DNA of 36,091 nucleotides from Oppiella nova (Eukaryota > Arthropoda > Arachnida > Sarcoptiformes > Oppiidae). The number at the start of each line of letters is the position of its first letter. Within the stretch, counting starts at the first letter, position 1. Under the pieces are notes generated by a model, which made no database searches, was not told where the DNA came from, and worked only from the letters and a program-made list of their open reading frames with translations. The stretch lies in NCBI GenBank assembly GCA_905397405.1, contig CAJPVJ010000153.1:1-36091 (forward strand), given 5' to 3'. Position numbers and translations under genes: made by a program. Shown here piece after piece: positions 10,274 to 19,044 of this stretch.

Positions 10274-11570
10274 AAACAAAAAATAAAACATAAACAGACA
10301 AAAACAACATAGGAAAAAAATGCCCGAAAAGCAAGAGATACTCACGAGAAAATAAAAAAAAGGAATAATTAGAAACGAATCTCTTACCATGATTTGAAAT
10401 AACAAACAAATAAATACAGTAGATTCCAGCAAAAAACAAAAACATCATACAAATGAAAACCCCATAAAAACTCATATTTAAAACAGAAACTAAAATAAGA
10501 ACTTCGGAAAAAAATGAAAAGCTAGGAGGTACTCCTATGTTAAAACAAAAAAAAACAAACCTAATGAAACCAAAAACCGGCAGGGTAAAGAGTAATCCTT
10601 TCAAGATAAGCAGTCTACGGGAACCAAAACGTTTATACAAAACATACAAGATATAGAAAAGACAGGAAGAACAAAAACCATGACCAATCAACATAAAGAT
10701 ACCCCCCAAATAACCGAACAAGGTGTAAGAGTACAACCCCCTTAAACCAAACCCCATGTGACAAATGGAAGAATAAGCAACAAAAGCCTTAAGATCAACC
10801 TGCCGCAAACACAAAAAACAACTTACCAAACCACCAACCAATCCGATAGAAACCATAAATCCCATGATTTTTACCAAAGAAAACGGGAAAAAGAAAGTAA
10901 ATCGATAAAACCCATAACCTCCCAATTTCAATAAAACACCAGCTAGCAACATAGAACCAGACACCGGAGCCTCAACGTGCGCCTTAGGCAATCACAGATG
11001 AACCCCATAAACTGGTAGCTTAACCAAAAAAACCAAAAACAGGAAAACCCATCAAAACCCATCAAAAAAATTAACCACCAAAAACGAAGTGCCACCATCC
11101 CTCACTCCACTCAAAATCAAAAACATCAAAAACGGAAAAGAAACCACCAACGTATAAAAGACCATATAAAAAGAAGCCTGTAAACGCTCAGGGCTATACC
11201 CCCAACTAAGCAAAAACAAAAACATTAAAACAAAAATAAATTCAAAACTCAAATAAAACAGAAAAACGTTAAAACAAGAAAACCTAATAAAAAGTAAAAA
11301 AAAAAGACAGGACAAAAAAAACGAATAACCAAAGAAACTGTTCGACCTCCACTTATCTGAGACATTAGAAAAAAAACAAAACAGAAAAATTCAAAAAGTA
11401 AGAAAAATCAAAAAAAAAGACAGCGGATCATAAAAGAAAACCCCCGAGAAACATGAGTCTCCCAGGACCATCAAAATATAAAACAACAAAAAACAAGAAA
11501 ATAAAACAACGTAAAAAAAATCAAAAAAACCAAAAAAAACCAAAAAACCAAAAAAAACCACTGTAAACAT
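10274..11570 (-). CDS. nad4: NADH dehydrogenase subunit 4
   Basis: This complex I proton-pumping subunit runs from ATG 11,570 to an incomplete stop T at 10,274, 432 residues. Landmarks are W-G-Y-S-P-E-R-L-Q-A in the first third, [21 protein letters not shown] and S-S-I-C-H-M-G-F. The coding strand is extremely T-rich with G in place of C, the mirror of the A+C-rich plus-strand genes. Confidence 0.92.
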
Positions 11571-11579
11571 AGTTAATTC

Positions 11580-11849
11580 TTAAACCAGAAACCTCAATAA
11601 CCAATGATCCTTTCCAACAGAACGGGAAACCCTAACTAAAAGAGAAACGGCAAACCCCCCCATACAAACAATAACAAGCAAAAAGAAAAACAAAACAGGA
11701 TAACCAAAAGAAACCAAGTTACCAAAACAAAAAGATAGAAAAACCCCAAATAGAAAAAACTCAAGCAAAACCAAAAGAAACATATAATGCACATTAAAAA
11801 AAACAAAAGCATAAACAAAAAAACAAAAAACAAAAACTCTCAAAACCAA
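11580..11849 (-). CDS. nad4L: NADH dehydrogenase subunit 4L
   Basis: This small complex I subunit is read on the minus strand from TTG 11,849 to TAA 11,582-11,580, 89 residues with three hydrophobic helices. The L-L-E-F-F motif and F-A-V-S-L-L-V near the C-terminus match the family's conserved Glu-bearing helices. It lies nine bases upstream of nad4, as usual. Confidence 0.85.
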   Translation of the reverse strand: MVLRVFVFCFFVYAFVFFNVHYMFLLVLLEFFLFGVFLSFCFGNLVSFGYPVLFFFLLVIVCMGGFAVSLLVRVSRSVGKDHWLLRFLV

Positions 11850-11850
11850 T

Positions 11851-11906
11851 CCTAAAAAGTTAAACTAACAGAACATTGATTTTGTAAATCAAAAGTAAAT
11901 TAAGGA
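11851..11906 (+). tRNA. trnT: tRNA-Thr (TGT)
   Basis: The anticodon stem TTGAT/ATCAA encloses TTTGTAA (anticodon TGT). The D arm is GTT/AAC, and the acceptor CCTAAAA against ATTAAGG is imperfect. It lies between nad4L and nad6, the usual place. Confidence 0.75.
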
Positions 11907-11908
11907 AA

Positions 11909-12334
11909 ATGGTTTCTTTTCTAATCCTCATCCTAGCAACAGTAAACAAAATAGTTAGACCTCTAAGACTTTCAATTGTCCTTCTCACAACCTCCATTCT
12001 ATCAACAAAACTAATTTACAAAGAATGTACCTCAAGATGACTACCATTCGTAGTAATCATTACATTCTCCTCAGGAATAATAACACTATTCATGTATGCC
12101 ACATCAATAACATCCAACGAAAAGACAAAAATTAGAAAAAAAACCATCCTAATTCTAATAATTTCAGCAGTCCTAACATTAAAAAAAGTAAGGCAAGCAA
12201 ACCCCTCATTAAACATAAAATCATTCTCAATACAAAATCTATTAATATTAATAGCAATCATCCTAATTCTTACCCTACTAGCCGTGTCATCACATGGCCA
12301 CCACCCAAACCAAACCCTAAATTCCTCATTCTAA
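11909..12334 (+). CDS. nad6: NADH dehydrogenase subunit 6
   Basis: This complex I membrane subunit runs from ATG 11,909 to TAA 12,332-12,334, 141 residues. It is hydrophobic, with the Y-K-E-C-T-S-S-W-L-P-F and F-S-S-G-M-M-T-L-F-M-Y-A-T-S pattern typical of arthropod nad6. The last base of the stop is the first base of the cob ATG. Confidence 0.88.
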
Positions 12335-13428
12335 TGAAAAAACAAGAAATGAAAAGTAACCCAGTAACAAATCTGATAAAGAAATCTCTTTTAGACCTAC
12401 CAACCCCAACATCAATTTCGTTCCTATGAAACTTTGGTTTCCTACTAGGCTTCACCTTAACCCTACAAATCATCTCTGGGTTGGTTGTATCAATGATATA
12501 CACAGCAGACACCTCCTTAGCATTCTCCGTAATAATTAAAATCATACGAGACAATGAAATAGGCTGAATTTCACGACTAATCCACACAAATGGAGCATCC
12601 CTATTTTTCGTATTAATATACATCCACACAGCCCGAGGGATTTACTTCTCATCCCCATCTAATCAACCAAAGGTATGAATCTCAGGAGTTATCATCATAT
12701 TAATAACAATAGGTACAGCCTTTCTAGGATACGTCCTACCATGAGGACAAATGTCATTCTGAGGGGCAACTGTAATCACGGGAGTCCTATCCGCAATCCC
12801 ACTAGTAGGAAATGACTTAGTAGTATGAATCTGAGGAGGACCTTCAGTATCCCAACCAACTTTAAACCGATTCTTTTCTCTACACTTTCTATTACCAATA
12901 GCACTAATAGTACTTATACTAATCCATCTAATACTACTACACGAAAAAGGATCCTCAAATCCAAATAACACAAAAACAGAAACAGACAAAATGAAATTTC
13001 ACCCTTCCTTTTCAGTAAAAGACCTACTACCAGGAACCCTAATTTCAATCTTATTCATAATAATAATTTCAAACACCCCCAACTTACTAGGGGACGTAGA
13101 AAATTTTAACCCAGCAAACCCCCTAGTAACACCAGTGCACATCCAACCAGAATGGTACTTTCTATTCGCATACGTGATCCTACGATCAATCCCATCAAAA
13201 CTCGGAGGAGTTGTAGCACTCGCAGCCTCGATCCTAATTCTAGCCATCCTAGTAATAAAAAAAAATGTAAGAACAAAATTTAACCCAATAAAAAAAACAC
13301 TATTTTGATTATTCTCCTCAACCGTCCTAATCTTAACATGAATTGGAGCAAAAACCGTAGAAAGGCCATTCGAAGGAATCGGACAAATCTACACAATTGT
13401 ATACTTCACATTAGTTATTCTAATATAG
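12334..13428 (+). CDS. cob: cytochrome b
   Basis: This is the central subunit of complex III, 364 residues, from ATG 12,334 to TAG 13,426-13,428. Landmarks are [36 protein letters not shown] (Qo site) and P-E-W-Y-F-L-F-A-Y. It is slightly shorter than most arthropod cob genes at the C-terminus. The stop overlaps the start of tRNA-Ser2. Confidence 0.95.
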
Positions 13429-13481
13429 TTTTCTTAATCAAGGCCTTGAAAGCCAGCAAAAGACGAAAGTCTAGAAAACTA
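13427..13481 (+). tRNA. trnS2: tRNA-Ser(UCN) (TGA)
   Basis: The acceptor AGTTTTC pairs exactly with GAAAACT. The loop CTTGAAA carries anticodon TGA in a weak stem. A T arm AGAC/GTCT is present and the D arm is absent. It holds the ancestral position between cob and nad1. Confidence 0.8.
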
Positions 13482-13511
13482 AAGATAACAAAAACCTATG
13501 AACAGAACATT

Positions 13512-14417
13512 TTAAAGAAAAAACAAAAACAACACACTAGAGCCAATCAAAAAAACCAAGGAGAAAGGGAGCAAAATTTTTCACGCCCCAACCATCAAAA
13601 AATCATAACGAAAACGAGGGAAGCAACAACGAACCCAAACATACAAAAAACAAAAAAACAAAAACTTAAAAATATAAAAACTAGATCCAAAAAAAAGACA
13701 AACACTCAAAAAAGACAAAAAAATAATTATCCCATACTCACAAATAAAAATAATAGAAAAAAGCCCTCCTCCATACTCAACATTAAAACCAGAAACCAGC
13801 TCAGACTCCCCCTCTGAAAAATCAAAAGGAGTACGATTCCTCTCAGCCAAACACACATAAAATCAACCAACAAAAAACAAAAAATTAACAAAAAAAAATC
13901 ACAAACCAACCTGAAAGAAATAAAAATTATACAAATCATAAAAAGAAACCGTATAGACCAAAACTAAAACAAAAAAGATCATTCTCACCTCATAAGAAAT
14001 GGTTTGAGAAACAGAACGATACCCCCCCAAAAGAGAATACTTCCTGTTTGATCCCCAGCCACTAAACAAAAGAAAATATACTCCCAATCTCAAAAAACAG
14101 AAAACATATAAAAAAGAAAAGGTTCTCCCAAGAACACCAAAGTAACTACAGTAAACCCCCCAAAGAATTAACATCAAAGAAATACCAATTAAAGGTCCAA
14201 AACAAAACAAAAAGAAAGAAAATTTAAAACCCTTCAGAACCTCTTTAGAGAAGAGTTTGACAGCATCCGCAATAGGCTGAAAAAGCCCAAAATAAAAAAC
14301 CTTTGTAGGACCCTTACGAAAGTGAACATAACCTAAAACCTTACGCTCCATCAAAGTGAAAAAAGCAACCCCTAACAACACCCCAACCAATATCAACAGG
14401 TAATCCAAAAAAAAAAA
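13512..14417 (-). CDS. nad1: NADH dehydrogenase subunit 1
   Basis: This complex I subunit at the quinone channel is read on the minus strand to TAA 13,514-13,512. Landmarks are [53 protein letters not shown] and E-Y. It is 301 residues if begun where the native copy starts. Here the ATA is replaced: 11 T residues run straight into the tandem repeat, so this copy has no proper start. The native 5' end is the copy at 1-131. Confidence 0.92.
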
Positions 14418-15408
14418 TAGGGATAAACCTGGCTTAATATTAAATATAGTTCTATCCAACTACCAAGCTTATATGTCTCATATGAGGTTTTTATAAATAA
14501 AATGATATAATGTGACAAATAGGGATAAACCTGGGTTATTAATAAATATAGTTCTGGTAAAACTACCAAGCTTATATGTCTCATATGAAATCTTTATAAA
14601 TAAAATGATATAATATGACAAATAGGGATAAACCTGGGTTAATAATAAATATAGTTCTATCCAACTACCAAGCTTATATGTCTCATATGAGGTTTTTATA
14701 AATAAAATGATATAATGTGACAAATAGGGATAAACCTGGGTTATTATTAAATATAGTTCTATCCAACTACCAAGCTTATATGTCTCATATGAGACCTTTA
14801 TAATTAAAATGATTTAATGTGACAAATAGGGATAAACCTGGGTTATTAATAAATATAGTTCTGGTAAAACTACCAAGCTTATATGTCTCATATGAAATCT
14901 TTATAAATAAAATGATATAATATGACAAATAGGGATAAACCATAAAATGATTAAATATGACAAATAGGGATAAACCTGGGTTATTAATAAATATAGTTCT
15001 AGTAAAACTACCAAGCTTATATGTCTCATATGAGATCTTAATAATTAAAATGATTAAATATGACAAATAGGGATAAACCTGGGTTATTAATAAATATAGT
15101 TCTACCCAAACTACCAAGCTTATATGTCTCATATGAGGTTTTTATAAATAAAATGATTAAATATGACAAATAGGGATAAACCTGGGTTATTAATAAATAT
15201 AGTTCTAGTAAAACTACCAGGCTTATATGTCTCATATGAGATCTTAATAATTAAAATGATTAAATATGACAAATAAATAGTTCTATCCAACTACCAAGCT
15301 TATATTTCTCATATGAGGTCTTTATAAATAAAATGATATAATGTGACAAATAGGGATAAACCTGGCTTAATATTAAATATAGTTCTATCCAACTACCAAG
15401 CTTATATA
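14418..15408. repeat. 102-103 bp AT-rich tandem repeat, about nine copies
   Basis: The marker TAGGGATAAACC recurs near 14,420, 14,522, 14,625, 14,727, 14,829, 14,932, 14,967, 15,069, 15,172 and 15,352. The spacing is 102-103 bp except for one partial unit (about 35 bp) and one damaged unit near 15,270. Each unit contains AAGCTTATATGTCTCATATG, a near-palindrome. The array starts at the poly-A tract of nad1. It could be a mitochondrial repeat region of variable length or a nuclear satellite joined by the assembler. Small open frames across it are by-products of the period. Confidence 0.85.
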
Positions 15409-15677
15409 AAGTGGATCAAAAAAAATGGGATGAGGGTTTGTTTAATAGTTCACTTATTAAGTTTAGCATAAATTTATACTCTGGCACACTTAAAGTTCAT
15501 TATGAGATAGCCATGAAAACACAAGAATATTCTCTGTGACATCAAGAATATTCTGTCAAATTGGATCATTTGCTGGACCCATAGTCAGCGCAAAGATTGC
15601 TAATGCTAAAATTATAAGGAGTAGTGCTATGGTAGATGAGATACTATATTTTAATAATATCAAAAAATAATTAAAAA
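15409..15677. other. junction segment of unknown origin
   Basis: This joins the tandem repeat to the plasmid and matches nothing else in the window. The plus frame 15,412-15,540 is open and begins V-D-Q-K-K-W-D-E-G-L-F-N-S. The minus strand has a 35-codon frame at 15,663-15,556 from a TTG, with a strongly hydrophobic middle, but no ribosome binding site. I recognise neither. It may be plasmid sequence upstream of the first replication module, or a third component of the chimera. Confidence 0.4.
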
Positions 15678-16005
15678 CTACGAGCGATCCTTGGAAAATT
15701 TTGCCTAGACTCCCTGAAAAACCGCTTTTTAGGCTGTGAAGCCTAAATAAGCATGGAAAAGGTGTAGAAATTTGAGTCTAGATCGAGCATAGCGAGTAAA
15801 AAAGCTTTATGAGCGAAGCGAATTCCGAGTTGCTTTTGCTGTTGCCTTTGCTTTTTTTAAATTCTAGAGGGTATTAACAAAAAATTGCCCCTCGAATCGA
15901 GCGAAAGCGAGATTCAATAGAGTTTGAGCGTAGCGAAAACATAGGGCAATTTTTCTTTGGCTAGGCTTTTAGTTATTTTTAAAGTTTTTAAATGCTTTTA
16001 GGCAT
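15678..16005. repeat. conserved rep-upstream element, copy 1
   Basis: About 330 bp, nearly identical to 26,957-27,285, begins at CTACGAGCGAT and fades just before the iterons. It contains inverted repeat arms AAAAATTGCCC and GGGCAATTTTT (near 15,882 and 15,944) enclosing about 55 bases. Four related motifs of the form GAGC-n-AGCGA occur (near 15,785, 15,810, 15,899 and 15,926). Its conservation beside two diverged iteron sets suggests a role in replication or copy control, or a recent recombination tract. Confidence 0.75.
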
Positions 16006-16040
16006 GCTGTAAGCCTTTATTTATAGTGTATACAAGGGAT

Positions 16041-16128
16041 ATATAACACCAAAAAGTCACCTATATAACACCAAAAAGTCACCTATATAACACCAAAAAG
16101 TCACCTATATAACACCAAAAAGTCACCT
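16041..16128 (+). repeat. iterons of replication module 1 (4 x 22 bp)
   Basis: Four exact, contiguous 22-bp direct repeats have the core AACACCAAAAAGTCACC. Their position directly upstream of a Rep_3 initiator marks them as the Rep-binding iterons of the origin. Confidence 0.95.
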
Positions 16129-16130
16129 AT

Positions 16131-16157
16131 TTACACCATTGATTAATAATGGTGTAA
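16131..16157. promoter_or_regulatory. inverted repeat before repM-1
   Basis: The 10-bp arms TTACACCATT and AATGGTGTAA enclose a 7-base spacer. A TATAAT hexamer follows at 16,168-16,173. The arms share ACACC with the iterons, as expected for an operator through which an initiator represses its own gene; this is inferred. Confidence 0.6.
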
Positions 16158-16186
16158 TAACACCACGTATAATAAAGGTGTAGCAA

Positions 16187-17122
16187 ATGCCTACCAGTGA
16201 ATTAATAGTAAAAGATAACGCTTTAATTAATGCGAGTTATAATTTAGATACCGTAGAACAACGGTTAATTCTATTGGCTATCTTACAAGCAAGAGAAACA
16301 AGAACAGGGATTGATGCAAACACTAGGCTACGGATCCATGCCAGTGACTATATGAGCAGATTTAATGTTAATAAGCATGCTGCCTACAAAGCCCTAAAAA
16401 CAGCAGTTACTAATCTTTTTGGTAGACAGTTTAGCTATCAAACAATTGATGAAAAAACAGGAAAATCAAAGAAAGTAATTTCTCGATGGGTTCAAAATAT
16501 TTCTTATATTGATGATGCTGCAACCTTAGAGGTTACTTTTACAATGGATGTAGTACCCTTAATTACACGTTTAGAAAAACAATTTACGAGTTATCAGTTA
16601 AAACAAGTTACCCAATTAACAGGAAAATATGCCATTCGACTCTATGAGTTGCTTATAGCATGGCGTGAAGTCGGTAAGACTCCTATATTTGAAGTTTCTG
16701 ACTTTCGTTCGAAGCTTGGCTTAACTTCAGATGATTACCCAAGACTAGATACATTTAAACGACGTGTACTTGAATCAGCAGTCAAACAGATAAATGAACA
16801 TACAGATATCATCGTTAAAGTTGAACAGCATAAAGAAGGTCGCTCTATTTCTGGGTTCTCTTTTAGCTTCAAACAAAAAAGAAATCCGAACAAAGTAATA
16901 GAACGTAAGAAAGATCCCAATACATTAGATATTTTTTCCAGAATAACAGATGCTCAACGTCACCTATTTGCTAACAAGCTTTCAGAATTACCTGAAATGG
17001 GGAAATACTCTCAGGGCACTGAAAGCTATCAACAGTTTGCAATAAGAATTGCTGCAATGCTTCAAGATCCTGCTAAGTTTCAAGAATTACATCCTTATCT
17101 TGAAAAAGTTGGCTATCGTTAA
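16187..17122 (+). CDS. repM: Rep_3 family replication initiator, RepM-type (copy 1)
   Basis: This 311-residue plasmid initiator binds the upstream iterons and opens the origin. The N-terminal L-I-V-K-D-N-A-L-I-N-A-S-Y-N-L and V-E-Q-R-L-I-L-L-A-I block is the signature of Acinetobacter RepM proteins. Two winged-helix domains are expected, and S-Y-Q-L-K-Q-V-T-Q-L lies near residue 138. The ATG at 16,187 is preceded by AGGTG. The protein is clearly homologous to, but diverged from, the initiator at 27,466, and their iterons differ completely, so the two origins should be compatible. A helix-turn-helix gene follows. Confidence 0.93.
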   Translation: MPTSELIVKDNALINASYNLDTVEQRLILLAILQARETRTGIDANTRLRIHASDYMSRFNVNKHAAYKALKTAVTNLFGRQFSYQTIDEKTGKSKKVISRWVQNISYIDDAATLEVTFTMDVVPLITRLEKQFTSYQLKQVTQLTGKYAIRLYELLIAWREVGKTPIFEVSDFRSKLGLTSDDYPRLDTFKRRVLESAVKQINEHTDIIVKVEQHKEGRSISGFSFSFKQKRNPNKVIERKKDPNTLDIFSRITDAQRHLFANKLSELPEMGKYSQGTESYQQFAIRIAAMLQDPAKFQELHPYLEKVGYR

Positions 17123-17129
17123 ACTACTG

Positions 17130-17143
17130 ATGTAACGTTACAT
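17130..17143. promoter_or_regulatory. 14-bp palindrome ATGTAACGTTACAT
   Basis: A perfect palindrome lies between repM-1 and its partner gene. A spaced version, TGTAAC-TCC-GTTACA, lies inside the partner gene at 17,355-17,369. These are likely binding sites for the partner's helix-turn-helix domain. Confidence 0.6.
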
Positions 17144-17187
17144 GATTAATTATTGTCTACAAGCATACAGATTTTTACTTGGGTTAC

Positions 17188-17736
17188 ATGATGAAAGCAC
17201 TATCTGTTATTGAGTTATCACAACTTTATGGGATGAATCGACAAAGTATTTATAAGCGTATAAATAAAGGAGATTTATCAAAAAATAGTGATGGGAAAAT
17301 AGATTTATCTGAAGCCATACGAGTATTTGGCGAACCATCTAATAAAAATAATAATGTAACTCCGTTACAGTCTACTACGGTACAAAAAGAGACAGAAGTA
17401 GACATGCTAAAACAGCAGGTAGACATACTAAAAAAACAACTAGAACTTGCACATGAGCGAGAAGTTTTCCAACGAGAACAACTAGAAGCAAAAGACAATC
17501 AAATAGAAGCAATACAACGACTGCTAGAAGCCCCAAAAACCAATATGACTACGTTTACCGATCAAAAACCTAGCCAGGATATAGCAACGGATCCTCAGCC
17601 AGAATCAGAGCCGAAACATGACGGATTGACTACTCCTGAGCAGACAGAGAATAAGCGTATTCCAGTACCGGAACATGTTGAACCGAAGCAGCCGAAAAGA
17701 GGGTGGTTAAGTCGCTTTTTCTTACCGAATGGCTAA
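17188..17736 (+). CDS. rep-associated helix-turn-helix DNA-binding protein (copy 1)
   Basis: About 182 residues. An N-terminal helix-turn-helix (L-S-Q-L-Y-G-M-N-R-Q-S-I-Y-K-R-I-N-K-G) is followed by a coiled coil of about residues 70-115 (V-D-M-L-K-Q-Q-V-D-I-L-K-K-Q-L). After a loose acidic stretch comes a conserved tail N-K-R-I-P-V-P-E-H-V and a basic aromatic end. Such proteins commonly follow RepM genes in Acinetobacter plasmids; their role in copy control or stability is not settled. The start could be 17,188 or 17,191, the latter aligning with the paralogue. A TTG at 17,179 is less likely. Confidence 0.85.
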   Translation: MMKALSVIELSQLYGMNRQSIYKRINKGDLSKNSDGKIDLSEAIRVFGEPSNKNNNVTPLQSTTVQKETEVDMLKQQVDILKKQLELAHEREVFQREQLEAKDNQIEAIQRLLEAPKTNMTTFTDQKPSQDIATDPQPESEPKHDGLTTPEQTENKRIPVPEHVEPKQPKRGWLSRFFLPNG

Positions 17737-17819
17737 TCGATCTGTTTAAGTGTACTAATCAAAGCTGTGAAAATTTGGTCAAAAAATAAGCGTGAAACGT
17801 GAATAATCATGAAAAAGCC

Positions 17820-17850
17820 GTTCTAGTGCGCTGAACCCTAGAACAGATTT
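17820..17850 (+). terminator. stem-loop downstream of rep module 1
   Basis: GTTCTAG and CTAGAAC form a 7-bp stem around 11 bases. The same stem with small changes lies at 29,262-29,292 after the second module, between the helix-turn-helix gene and the pdif site. The T-run is weak, so terminator function is uncertain. Confidence 0.45.
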
Positions 17851-17886
17851 AACTAAGATATTGATGCAAAAAGGAAAAGTTCAAGT

Positions 17887-17914
17887 CTTTCGCATAAGCC
17901 GTATTATGTTAATT
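17887..17914 (+). other. pdif site 1 (XerC|XerD orientation)
   Basis: CTTTCGCATAA, spacer GCCGTA, then TTATGTTAATT. This fits the 11-6-11 layout and consensus of the XerC/XerD sites that bound mobile modules in Acinetobacter plasmids. Confidence 0.85.
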
Positions 17915-18054
17915 TTAGAAAAATTAAAAAATATTAGGCTTAAATTTCCCTAAAACTAAATATAGTCTCTTAATTGATAAATTAGTTCTTCATTTAAAAT
18001 CATATGTTTATTATAATATTTCTACTTGAAAACTCCTCAATTGGATTAATAAAA

Positions 18055-18348
18055 ATGGCAACAATAGATTCCTTATCTGAAGATTATGCAACCTATTTAC
18101 TACTAAATCGTAATGACCCAAATATCATAAATGAACTGGTAAAACGGATTAATAGAATTACTTATACTAATACAGGTATGCCTTTAAGCGATGCTGACAA
18201 AAATAAGATTCTTAATACTATTGAATCCAAAATCTCACCTAATAATAAAATTCAATGTCCTGATGGAAGATTTTTAATACAAGAATCACAAGACTCTAGT
18301 GACTTAATTCAACTAATTCAATTAGTAAGACAAGAAGTAAAAAAGTGA
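18055..18348 (+). CDS. hypothetical protein, first gene of a pdif module
   Basis: 97 residues, predicted soluble and mostly helical, beginning M-A-T-I-D-S-L-S-E-D. The frame is open upstream to 18,004, but the ATG at 18,055 gives a normal hydrophilic N-terminus while the longer form adds an odd hydrophobic stretch. No family is recognised. It ends 8 bases before the next gene, so the two are probably co-transcribed. Both lie between pdif sites 1 and 2 and so form the complete cargo of that module. Confidence 0.7.
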   Translation: MATIDSLSEDYATYLLLNRNDPNIINELVKRINRITYTNTGMPLSDADKNKILNTIESKISPNNKIQCPDGRFLIQESQDSSDLIQLIQLVRQEVKK

Positions 18349-18356
18349 GCCAATAA

Positions 18357-18905
18357 ATGTCAGATCAAATTTTTATGCTTATAACACAACTTTCTACCAG
18401 AGTTGATAAATTAGATGCAGCTCTAAAAGCTTCGGCAGAGCTTGATTTTAAATTTTGGCTACCATTTATTATCTCTTGTATAGCCATTATTACTAGTGTT
18501 GGCCTAGCCATTTATACGAGAAAAGCATCTGAAAAAACACAGAATTTGCAAGCTATTAAAACTAGCATAACTATTGCAAAAAGTGAGATTCAGTCGATAA
18601 CAATTACTCTATCACCGTTAAAAGCAAAAGAAAAAAATGGGACTCTAGACGCTGATCAAGAGGAGGAGTTAAAAATTAAAAAAGCTGTATTTGATGCCGC
18701 TGTTGAGCAATTGCTAAATGCTTATGAAGATGGGTGTGATAAGTTTTTTAAAAAGCAAGTTAATCATCAAGATTTTATGGATGCTTTTCATATGGATATA
18801 GCAAGATATGTTCAGGAGTTTAAGGAATCATTTCAGCCTCCATTAACTTCATATCATGAAACATTAAAATACTATCAGGAAAAACATCAACAACCGAGAG
18901 CTTAA
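18357..18905 (+). CDS. hypothetical single-pass membrane protein with coiled coil
   Basis: 182 residues. A short N-terminal helix (T-R-V-D-K-L-D-A-A-L-K-A) is followed by one membrane segment at about residues 33-53 (F-W-L-P-F-I-I-S-C-I-A-I-I-T-S-V-G-L). A long charged helical region comes after it. No catalytic motif is seen. Small soluble plus membrane-anchored partners are common in toxin-antitoxin and phage-exclusion modules, but nothing here proves such a role. Confidence 0.7.
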   Translation: MSDQIFMLITQLSTRVDKLDAALKASAELDFKFWLPFIISCIAIITSVGLAIYTRKASEKTQNLQAIKTSITIAKSEIQSITITLSPLKAKEKNGTLDADQEEELKIKKAVFDAAVEQLLNAYEDGCDKFFKKQVNHQDFMDAFHMDIARYVQEFKESFQPPLTSYHETLKYYQEKHQQPRA

Positions 18906-18919
18906 TCTAAGCGACACCC

Positions 18920-18947
18920 ATTTAACATAATGGCGCTTATACGAAAC
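18920..18947 (-). other. pdif site 2 (XerD|XerC orientation)
   Basis: ATTTAACATAA, spacer TGGCGC, then TTATACGAAAC. It is inverted relative to site 1, so the two enclose the unknown two-gene module. The spacer matches that of the site at 34,407 read in reverse. Confidence 0.85.
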
Positions 18948-19044
18948 CAATTTTAAAATATTATTGTTTTTCCTATAGTTAAAATTTTTTTACCGACCTA
19001 AAAAACAGCAAAAAGCCGACTTGGAAACAAATCGGGTTTTTTAT

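Noticed and set aside
14393-15235. Several minus-strand open frames across the 102-bp repeat
   Set aside because: They repeat the same peptide with the DNA period and have no start signals; by-products of an AT-rich tandem repeat.
16041-16128. Possible CRISPR array (also 27,315-27,402)
   Set aside because: The 22-bp units touch each other with no spacers, lie directly before Rep_3 genes and have no cas genes nearby; they are iterons.
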